From positions 1 through 64,000 of the forward strand of contig CAVQNH010000042.1 in NCBI GenBank assembly GCA_963713815.1: DNA of 64,000 nt, in the 5' to 3' direction. This document shows positions 58,006 to 64,000 of this stretch, piece by piece. The DNA comes from RYN-230 sp963713815 (GTDB lineage: Bacteria > Actinomycetota > Actinomycetes > Streptosporangiales > Streptosporangiaceae). The stretch's first letter is position 1. The number at the start of each line of letters is the position of its first letter. Under the pieces are notes generated by a model. The model saw only the letters and a program-made list of their open reading frames with translations. It did no database searches and was not told the DNA's origin. The position numbers and the translations under genes are program-made.

Positions 58006-58186
58006 GCGTCATCGAGCGCCAGGCCATTTCCTGCCCAGGCCCGGATGTCCCGGGCCTGGCCAGCGCGGTGCGGCCCGCAGCCCGGCCGGCGTATCAGCCG
58101 GTGTCCCGCGCGCCCCGAACAGGTAAGCAGCCCCGGCCGGGGTGGCCTGCGGGGCGTGTCCGTCAGCCTCTAGTGGAGTGATCATC

Positions 58187-59599
58187 ATGACCACCGGTGT
58201 GTCAGCCCCGTCGCGGCCAGAGAGCCCCTCGCGGCCAGAGACCCCGCCGCGGGTGGAGAGCCCGCCGCGGCCGGAGAGCCCGGCGCAGCGCACGGCCCGG
58301 CCGCGGGCCGCGTGGCGGGTCAGCGCGCGGGCCGTGCAGGCGTTCTATGCCTCAGCGCTGCTCGCCACGGTGGCCGCGGCGCTGCTGCCGGCGGTGCTGT
58401 TCCAGCCGCACAGCCGCATCTTCCTGCTGAAGGTCGCCGCCGTCGCGGTGTTCGCCTCCCTGCCCGGGCTGCTGTACGTGCAGTTCATCCGGTTCAAGGG
58501 GCAGAGCCTGTACGACGAATATGTCATCAACCTCTTCCGGCTGAAGATCGACCGTTACTGCAACCTTCCCGCGCCACCCAAGCACACCAGTTACTACGCC
58601 GAGTGGCTGGCCGAGCACGACAAGCTGGCCAACCCGGGCCGGGACAACCTGTACCGGCGCAAGTTCGAGGCCGTCTATGGCGAGCAGGCGGTCAGCACGC
58701 GCGAGCTGTTCGCCGACCCGGCGAAGCGGCCCGCGCGCAGCGAAGGCCTCTACCCGGTGGTCCTGGCCACGGCACTGCTCACCCTGGGCTGGGCCGTCGT
58801 CGTCCAGCCGGAGCTGTACCACGACTTCAACCTGCTCGGCCACCTGCCCTTCAGCGGGCAGCCGCACCTGCCGTACACGGCACTGCAGTTCGGCTTCATC
58901 GGTGCGTACTGGTTCATCCTGCAGGACCTGACCCGCCGTTACTTCCGGCAGGACCTGAAGACCGCCGCCTATGTCAGCGCCAGCGTCCGCCTCATCGTGG
59001 TCACCATCACCGTCGCCACGGTGGCCCTCGTTCCGCTGGGGCCGCCCGCGCGGCTGGACGTCCTGGCCTTCTTCATCGGGGTGTTCCCCCAGATAGGGAT
59101 CCAGCTGCTCAAGGCCGGCACGGGCAAGCTGCTCAGCCAGGCCGTTCCCTCCATGACCGCCAGGTTCCCGCTCAGCGATCTCGACGGGCTCACCGTGTGG
59201 GATCAGGCGCGGCTGCTCGAGGAGGGGATCGAGGACGTGCACGCACTGGCCACAGCGAACCTCGTCGACCTGCTTCTCGGCACCCGGGTTCCGGTGAACA
59301 CCCTGGTCAACTGGGTGGATCAGGCGCTGCTCTGCCTGTCCGTGCCCGAGGAGTCCGGCGGGCGCCAGCCCCGGGACGGCCTGCGGATGTTCGGCATCCG
59401 GACCGCGACGGACCTGATCCGGGCCTGGGACTCCACCCGGCCGGGGGCCCACCTGATCCGCGGGCGCATCGCCGCGGTGCTGGCCGGGGACGAGGAGACG
59501 GGGACGGCCGCGGCCGAGGCGATCCTGGTGTCCATGGCCGGGAACCCCAACCTGCAGCACGTGCAGGCCTTCCGGGGACACGAATGGCTCGCCGCCTAG
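58187..59599 (+). CDS. Unknown multi-pass membrane protein with repetitive N-terminus and helical C-terminal domain
   Basis: 470 residues. ATG after GGAG. The first 25 residues are an 18-bp repeat (SRPESP, SRPETP, PRVESP, PRPESP). About six membrane helices follow (for example FYASALLATVAAALLPAVLF; GLYPVVLATALLTLGWAVVV; VRLIVVTITVATVALVPL; AFFIGVFPQIGIQLL). A soluble C-terminus contains LEEGIEDVHALATANLVDLL and TRVPVNTLVNWVDQALLCL, helical and reminiscent of a HhH or SAM-like bundle. I recognise no named family. It is in line with the amidase gene 181 bases upstream and could be a membrane partner of the neighbouring protease system. Confidence 0.7.
   Translation: MTTGVSAPSRPESPSRPETPPRVESPPRPESPAQRTARPRAAWRVSARAVQAFYASALLATVAAALLPAVLFQPHSRIFLLKVAAVAVFASLPGLLYVQFIRFKGQSLYDEYVINLFRLKIDRYCNLPAPPKHTSYYAEWLAEHDKLANPGRDNLYRRKFEAVYGEQAVSTRELFADPAKRPARSEGLYPVVLATALLTLGWAVVVQPELYHDFNLLGHLPFSGQPHLPYTALQFGFIGAYWFILQDLTRRYFRQDLKTAAYVSASVRLIVVTITVATVALVPLGPPARLDVLAFFIGVFPQIGIQLLKAGTGKLLSQAVPSMTARFPLSDLDGLTVWDQARLLEEGIEDVHALATANLVDLLLGTRVPVNTLVNWVDQALLCLSVPEESGGRQPRDGLRMFGIRTATDLIRAWDSTRPGAHLIRGRIAAVLAGDEETGTAAAEAILVSMAGNPNLQHVQAFRGHEWLAA
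58209..58285 (+). repeat. 18-bp tandem repeat at the start of the unknown membrane protein
   Basis: Four 18-base units such as TCGCGGCCAGAGAGCCCC encode the hexapeptide (S/P)R(P/V)E(S/T)P. They form a Pro/Arg/Glu-rich cytoplasmic tail before the first membrane helix. Confidence 0.85.
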
Positions 59600-59633
59600 C
59601 CGCGGATGACCGCGGCCAGCCGGCGGGGTTCAG

Positions 59634-60902
59634 TCAGGCGGTGGTGGCGGCGCGGCGGCGGAGGTGGTCGAGGACGGCGGCGCCCGGGGGCGTGGCGAAC
59701 CAGGCGGCGTGGCCCAGGAGGTAACCGTCGTAGGCCAGGTCCGCGTTGGCGGGCGAGCTGACCACGCTCGCGAAGTACTCGACCTCCGACAGCGCGTATT
59801 CGACGTGGACCACCGGGAACACCTCGGGCAGCGCCGCGGCCTCGGCCGGGGTCAGCGGGCGGACCGACTCGTAGCCGTCCAGGAACGCGTCGATCGCGTC
59901 CAGGTCCGCCTCGGCCCGGCCGGGGACGGCCCCGTCCGGGTCAGCCCGGTCCACGGCTGCCCCGGCCGGACCGGCCAGGCCGGCCAGGTCCGGATCGGCC
60001 AGGTCCGGATCGGCGGTGTCCGCATCACCCAGGTCCAGCCACGACACGGTGGCCCGCTCCAGGGCCATGGCCAGATCGTGCACCGCGAAGGTCCGGTTGG
60101 CCAGCCCGAAGTCGAACACGCCGGCCACGACGGCGTCCGGGCCAGCGGATGACCAGGTCAGGTTGGACGGGTGCCAGTCCCCGTGGCCCCACTGCCGGGG
60201 CAGCCCGGCCAGCAGCGGCGCGGCCCGCCGGATGGCGGGCAGCACGTCCCGGGTGAGATCGTCCGGCCACGCCCGGCCGTCCAGGTAGCCCGCCAGCCCC
60301 GGACGGCAGCCAGCCAGCCATTTGATTTCCGCGAGCGGATCGTTGGAGACGATGATCTCGCACCCGCCGGTGAGCACGGCGGGCGCGCGGGCCGGCAGCG
60401 GGAACCGGTCCGCCGCCTCGTGCAGCCGGGCCAGCGCCGCCCCGGCCGCCCGCGCGTGCCCCAGGCTGGCGTACGGGGTCCAGGACAGCGCGTCCCGGTA
60501 CAAGTCGAGCCCGCTGGCCAGCTCGTGCACTTCGTACACGAAGTCGCCGTACTGGGTGGCGGTCGCGCCGTCCGCGGCGCGCAGCACCGCGGGCGCCGGG
60601 ATGCCGCGGGCCCGCAGGTGGCCGATGAACGCGTGCTCCACGGCGAGCTGGGCCAGCGTGCGCACCCGGACGTGGTGCCGCTTGACGAACAGGTCGGCGC
60701 CGCCGTGGCGGATCAGCCCCGCCGCCGACATGGGCCGCGGGCTGCGCCAGGTGATCATCTCGTCGCCCGGGGCCCGCGGGTAGCGGGCCAGCACCGTGTG
60801 CACCTCGGCGCTGGTCAGCGGGCTCCAGTCCGGCAGGGTCAGCTCCTTGCCCATGCCGTGCACGAGCCCTGCGGGCGCGGGCATCCCGATTACCCCGCTC
60901 AC
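59634..60902 (-). CDS. APH-fold small-molecule kinase under TPP riboswitch control
   Basis: 422 residues of the aminoglycoside phosphotransferase/choline-kinase superfamily: Lys in ADLFVKRHHVRVRTL, catalytic loop QWGHGDWHPSNLTWS, metal Asp in GVFDFGLANRTFAVHDLAMA. An Asp/Ala/Pro-rich insertion (about 59920-60020) follows. GTG start with GGGAGG at six bases, the same bases forming the 3' end of a TPP aptamer. Thiamine kinase (ThiK) belongs to this superfamily, so a role in salvaging thiamine or a precursor is the best inference. It could instead be a generic resistance-type kinase, but the riboswitch argues against that. Confidence 0.8.
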   Translation of the reverse strand: MSGVIGMPAPAGLVHGMGKELTLPDWSPLTSAEVHTVLARYPRAPGDEMITWRSPRPMSAAGLIRHGGADLFVKRHHVRVRTLAQLAVEHAFIGHLRARGIPAPAVLRAADGATATQYGDFVYEVHELASGLDLYRDALSWTPYASLGHARAAGAALARLHEAADRFPLPARAPAVLTGGCEIIVSNDPLAEIKWLAGCRPGLAGYLDGRAWPDDLTRDVLPAIRRAAPLLAGLPRQWGHGDWHPSNLTWSSAGPDAVVAGVFDFGLANRTFAVHDLAMALERATVSWLDLGDADTADPDLADPDLAGLAGPAGAAVDRADPDGAVPGRAEADLDAIDAFLDGYESVRPLTPAEAAALPEVFPVVHVEYALSEVEYFASVVSSPANADLAYDGYLLGHAAWFATPPGAAVLDHLRRRAATTA

Positions 60903-60907
60903 CGGAT

Positions 60908-61010
60908 CCTCCCTACGCCGGCATTACCCGGTCAGGTTCAGACGGTCGGTGGCGCGCACCCCGGACGGGCCAGCCACCCTCTCAGCCCGGCCAGCCCGAG
61001 CTCCCGCGTG
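60908..61010 (-). promoter_or_regulatory. TPP (thiamine pyrophosphate) riboswitch, translational type
   Basis: Minus-strand leader with the THI-box order: GCGGGAGCTCGGG, then GGGCTGAGAGGGTGGCTGG (conserved CTGAGA), then CGACCGTCTGAACCTGACC (conserved ACCTGA) and GGGTAATGCCGGCGTAGGGA. The ribosome site GGAGG (60912-60908) overlaps the aptamer's 3' strand and lies six bases before the kinase GTG. TPP binding should therefore block translation. Confidence 0.92.
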
Positions 61011-61038
61011 ATCCTTGATGCTACCTCTGGGCCACCGC

Positions 61039-62046
61039 TTACCTCGCAGCCACGGGCCCCTGCTGCAGCCCGTCGCCGTGCTCGAGGATCTCCGCCGCCC
61101 CGCGGGCCACGCAGCGCAGCGGGTCGTCCACCACCACGACCGGGATCCCGGTGGCCGCCTCGATCCGGTCGGCCAGGCCGGGCAGCAGCGCCCCGCCGCC
61201 GGCCAGCCGGATCTTGCCGCGGACCACGTCCTCAGCCAGGTTGGGCGGGATATCGGAGAGCATCTCCTCCACGCAATCGACGATCGCGATGACGATGTGC
61301 TCCAGCGCCTGGGCCACCAGCTGCCCGGGCACCTGCTCAACCCGGGGGGTGCGCCGCGCGGCGTCCACGCCCACCGTTTCCATCCACCCGGTCCCGTCCT
61401 CGGCCAGGCCGAGAGTGGTCTTCAGGTTGCGGGCCGCGTTGCGGCCGAGCATCAGGCCCATCTCGGTCTTGACCGCGGTCGCGATGGCCTCGTCCATGGC
61501 GTTGCCGCCCATCCGCAGCGACCGGGCCCGGACGATCTGCCCGCCGGCTACCACCGCGGACTCGGTGGTGCCGCCGCCCACGTCCACGATGAACACCCCG
61601 GCCCCCTGGGCCAGGTCGAATCCGGCTCCGGCCGCGGCCGCGATCGGCTCGTCGACCAGCTGGATCGTGCAGCGCGGCCGGATCACGCTCACCGCGGCGG
61701 CCAGGGACCGCCGTTCCACCCAGGTGGCGCCGCCGGGCACGCACACGACCGCCGCGCTCCGCAGCAGCCCGCGGCGCAGCCTGGCCCGGCGCACGAAGCC
61801 CTGCAGCATGGCCGACGCCGCGTCGAGGTCCGCGATCACCCCGTTGCGCAGCGGGTGGAGCACCTCGATGTCCTGCGGCTCCTTGCCGGCCAGGGCGTCC
61901 GCAGCCTGGCCGACGGCCGCGACCCGGCCCGTCGCCCGGTCCAGCGCGATGGCCGAGGGCTCGTCGATGACCAGCCCCCGGCCGGCGACAGAAACCAGGG
62001 TGTTGACCGTGCCCAGGTCGATTGCCACACCCGACCGGAACCGCAT
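61039..62046 (-). CDS. mreB: MreB/actin-like protein
   Basis: 335 residues of the MreB-type actin family: phosphate 1 VAIDLGTVNTLVSV, connect 1 and phosphate 2 VFIVDVGGGTTESAVVAGG, adenosine motif IRLAGGGALLPGLADRIEAA. MreB filaments organise cell-wall synthesis or, in streptomycetes, the spore wall. The gene stands alone, without mreC/mreD or rodA, so it is probably a secondary MreB-like paralogue. Neighbouring genes include a D,D-carboxypeptidase, which agrees with a cell-wall role. Confidence 0.88.
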   Translation of the reverse strand: MRFRSGVAIDLGTVNTLVSVAGRGLVIDEPSAIALDRATGRVAAVGQAADALAGKEPQDIEVLHPLRNGVIADLDAASAMLQGFVRRARLRRGLLRSAAVVCVPGGATWVERRSLAAAVSVIRPRCTIQLVDEPIAAAAGAGFDLAQGAGVFIVDVGGGTTESAVVAGGQIVRARSLRMGGNAMDEAIATAVKTEMGLMLGRNAARNLKTTLGLAEDGTGWMETVGVDAARRTPRVEQVPGQLVAQALEHIVIAIVDCVEEMLSDIPPNLAEDVVRGKIRLAGGGALLPGLADRIEAATGIPVVVVDDPLRCVARGAAEILEHGDGLQQGPVAAR

Positions 62047-62132
62047 GTGAGCCGCCCTTGCCCCGAAATGCCGTCAGCTACCCCAAGTATTGCGTCCCCC
62101 CCACGGCGCAGGGTGGCGGGAGTAGGCCTAGC

Positions 62133-62164
62133 CTGCCCGCCAGCTCAAGGAATCTAGCGGGCAG
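62133..62164 (-). terminator. Probable terminator after the carboxypeptidase gene
   Basis: An eight-base inverted repeat CTGCCCGC / GCGGGCAG with a 16-base loop lies between the carboxypeptidase stop and the MreB-like gene, both on the minus strand. The stem is short, so confidence is moderate. Confidence 0.4.
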
Positions 62165-62180
62165 CTCGCCGCCTTGCAGG

Positions 62181-63077
62181 CTAAACGTGCCGGAAGCCCC
62201 AGTCCAGGATCTTGGTGGCATCTTTGAAAGCGGCCAGGTCGTTGCTGCGTGAGCTGTGCAGGACCACGCCGATGAGCACGTGGCCGTCCTGCCGCGCCTC
62301 GAACAGCAGGCAGTACCCGGCGGCAATGGTGGACCCGGTCTTGATCCCGATCGTGCCCGGGTAGTCGCGGAGCAGCATGTTGGTGGTCCGCCACACGTAC
62401 GCGTGGTGCCGTGGGGTCGCGGCCAGGTGGTAGGACCGCTGGTCCACGATGGAGCGGAGGATCGGGTACTGCATGGCCGCCCGGCCCAGCGCGATCAGGT
62501 CCCGCGGCGTGGAGTACGTGGAAGTCTCCGAGGGCCAGGGCAGGCCGTCGAAGTTCGAGAAGTGGGTGTGGGCCAGGCCCATGGCCTGGGCGGTGGAGTT
62601 CATGGTGGCGATGAACGCGGTCCAGCCCGGCCCGTACGCCTTGGCCAGCGCGTAGGCGGCGTCACATCCGGACGGCAGCAGCAGGGCCTCCAGCAGCTCC
62701 CGCGCGGTCAGGTAGTCGCCGGGGCGCAGGCCCGCGTTGCTGGCGTCGTATTTGCGGTCGTAGGGGATCACGCCCTTGGGGATCTCGATCCGCCGGCTCA
62801 GGTCACCAGCCCGGAGCACCACGATCGCGGTCATGACCTTGGTGATGCTGCCGATCGGCCGCTCGGTGTTCATGCCCCGGCTCCACATCACCGCGCCGCT
62901 GGCCGCGTTGGCCAGGGCGCCGCCCTCGGCCTGCACGCCCTGGGGAGCGCGGCTGAGCGCGGCGGCCTGGGCCCCGGGGGCGGCGGTGGCCGCCACGGCG
63001 GCGGGGGCGGCAGCGACCGGTGCCAGGAGCAGCGCCCCGGCCAGGGCGAGGACGCTGAAACGGGCAGGCAGGTGCAT
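62181..63077 (-). CDS. Secreted D-alanyl-D-alanine carboxypeptidase (PBP5-type, S11)
   Basis: 298 residues with a signal peptide (MHLPARFSVLALAGALLLAP then VAAAPAAVAA). Penicillin-binding motifs: Ser77-x-x-Lys80 (GSITKVMTA), the SxN box as Ser136-Gly-Cys138 (LLLPSGCDAAYALA, Asn replaced by Cys) and Lys246-Thr-Gly (GIKTGSTIAAGYC). It would trim the terminal D-Ala of peptidoglycan stem peptides outside the cell. The ATG at 63077 follows AGGAG. No C-terminal PBP5 domain or anchor helix is present, so it is shorter than E. coli DacA. Confidence 0.85.
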   Translation of the reverse strand: MHLPARFSVLALAGALLLAPVAAAPAAVAATAAPGAQAAALSRAPQGVQAEGGALANAASGAVMWSRGMNTERPIGSITKVMTAIVVLRAGDLSRRIEIPKGVIPYDRKYDASNAGLRPGDYLTARELLEALLLPSGCDAAYALAKAYGPGWTAFIATMNSTAQAMGLAHTHFSNFDGLPWPSETSTYSTPRDLIALGRAAMQYPILRSIVDQRSYHLAATPRHHAYVWRTTNMLLRDYPGTIGIKTGSTIAAGYCLLFEARQDGHVLIGVVLHSSRSNDLAAFKDATKILDWGFRHV

Positions 63078-63190
63078 GGCACTCCTGTCGTAGACACCGG
63101 CCGGTGGGGGAGCCGGGCCCGGGACCAGCCGCCGAAGGGCGCCGGCGCAGACCGCGACCATCCGAAGCCTGGCAGCAACGCCCAGCCACA

Positions 63191-63898
63191 TCAAGCCGAT
63201 CCTGGGTAGCAGTGGCCGAGTTCTGGCCGGGACGGCACGCGATGTTCTGGTCCGTCCGGTATGTCAGGGGGGCGGCGGGCCCGGGGAGTCAGCCGGACGG
63301 GGTCCGGCCCGGCCGCCGGGCGGGCGGCGGCCGGGGGAGCGGCCGCCGGGTCGGCGGCGGCCGGGCGGGCGGCCTGGCGGGTCCGGTAGGCGGCCACGTT
63401 GACCCGGTTCGCGCACGCGGTGCCGCAGAACCGGCGGGAGCGGTTCTTGGACAGGTCCACGTGGACGTTGTCGCAGTCGTCGGCGGCGCACCGGCGGAGC
63501 CGGTCCAGCTGCCCGGTGCGGATCACGTCGGTGAACGCCATGCCCGCGTCGACCGCCATCCGGTCGGCCAGCGGGGCGTCGGCGGACGTGGCGTGCAGGT
63601 GATAATCCCAGCCGTCGTGCTTGACCAGCTGCGGCAGCGCGCCGGCCTCCCGCAGCAGCGCGTTGACCAGGGCGGCGGCGTCGTCCACCGGCAGCTCCCA
63701 GAGCCGGGCCAGCCGGGGCCGCAGCCGCCGCACCGCGTCGAGCTCAGCCTGGTCCCGGGAGCGCTCGCCGGTCCAGCGCCACTCGGCGACGAAGCGGTCG
63801 AGCGCGGCCTCGTCCGGCAGGCCCTCGGTGCCGCGGCCCGTGTTGACCAGGGCCGCGGTCGCAGCCAGCGACACCTCGGTGTCATGAGCAAAAAGCAC
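63191..63898 (-). CDS. CGNR zinc-finger (ABATE-domain) regulator
   Basis: 235 residues. N-terminal ABATE-like helical domain (EVSLAATAALVNTGRG, FVAEWRWTG, LPVDDAAALVNALLREAG), then the CGNR zinc finger with Cys137, Cys142, Cys158 and Cys162 (CAADDCDNVHVDLS, SRRFCGTACANRVNVAAYR). The signature CGNR is CANR here. Such proteins are putative stress-responsive regulators. A long Ala/Pro C-terminal tail follows. GTG start after AAAGGGG. Confidence 0.85.
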   Translation of the reverse strand: MLFAHDTEVSLAATAALVNTGRGTEGLPDEAALDRFVAEWRWTGERSRDQAELDAVRRLRPRLARLWELPVDDAAALVNALLREAGALPQLVKHDGWDYHLHATSADAPLADRMAVDAGMAFTDVIRTGQLDRLRRCAADDCDNVHVDLSKNRSRRFCGTACANRVNVAAYRTRQAARPAAADPAAAPPAAARPAAGPDPVRLTPRARRPPDIPDGPEHRVPSRPELGHCYPGSA

Positions 63899-64000
63899 CT
63901 TGACCCCTTTCAGCTGGGGCGGCTACTGTCATGAGTGTAAATCTAGTTTGCTGCTTACGCATCGTCTCGTGAAACGTCGTGCCCTGGAGCGCCCAGTGAC
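63899..64000. promoter_or_regulatory. Upstream region of the CGNR gene
   Basis: A lower-GC stretch (GAGTGTAAATCTAGTTTGCTG, with the neighbouring CTACTGTCATG) precedes the CGNR gene and reaches the window edge. It probably holds its promoter. No coding signal is seen in these 102 bases. Confidence 0.35.

Overview
This is about 64 kb of very GC-rich actinobacterial chromosome. Evidence for the phylum: frequent GTG starts, ATGA/GTGA stop-start overlaps, a BTAD-type regulator, an RsbW/STAS partner-switching module, an MgtA-like mannosyltransferase and a CobN-type cobalamin operon. I see no transposase, integrase, phage structural gene, tRNA, rRNA or CRISPR array. Genus cannot be fixed from sequence alone; a filamentous actinomycete is likely.

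Layout. 0-8.5 kb: end of a membrane-permease pair, an MgtA-like glycosyltransferase, a Sco1-like copper protein divergent from an EfeO/EfeB iron-uptake pair, and a secreted phospholipase C-like phosphoesterase. 8.6-16.7 kb: a large BTAD-AAA-TPR regulator divergent from a SpoIIE phosphatase / RsbW-like kinase / two STAS proteins module, then an uncharacterised protein and a FAD oxidoreductase. 16.7-22.8 kb: five tandem, translationally coupled paralogues of a membrane protein that looks like a sensor-kinase input region without a kinase, ending at a convergent membrane-anchored SpoIIE phosphatase. 24.5-27 kb: a secreted GH59 galactocerebrosidase-like enzyme with a ricin-type lectin domain. 27-44.3 kb (minus strand): an almost fully overlapping cobalamin operon headed by an adenosylcobalamin riboswitch, in the order cobN, chlI-chlD, cobO, cobB, cobI, cobM, cbiD, cobL, cbiG-cobJ, ferredoxin, cobH, cbiX. 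44.4-49.7 kb: aldo/keto reductase, then a CheR / multi-sensor histidine kinase / receiver operon. 49.6-52.3 kb: LacI-type regulator and a PLP decarboxylase. 52.3-59.6 kb: a cytoplasmic subtilase / sigma factor / small possible anti-sigma protein / TPR-CHAT protease operon, divergent from an amidase and an unknown multi-pass membrane protein. 59.6-63.9 kb: an APH-fold kinase under a TPP riboswitch, an MreB-like actin, a D,D-carboxypeptidase and a CGNR-type regulator.

Most promising candidate system: 52.3-57.2 kb. Co-transcription of a caspase-like TPR-CHAT protease, a second protease, a sigma factor and a small candidate substrate parallels the logic of type III-E CRISPR TPR-CHAT/Csx30/RpoE, without any CRISPR component. 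Second is the five-paralogue membrane array flanked by partner-switching genes.

Two features cut across the window. (1) About two dozen single-base frame breaks lie in 0-44 kb, concentrated in the paralogue array and cobalamin operon; I saw none from 44.4 to 64 kb. Protein similarity continues cleanly in the next frame, so I read most as sequence or assembly errors or very recent events, and I give gene bounds across them. (2) Short tandem duplications (13-69 bp) are unusually common inside genes, in interdomain linkers, at starts and across stop codons.
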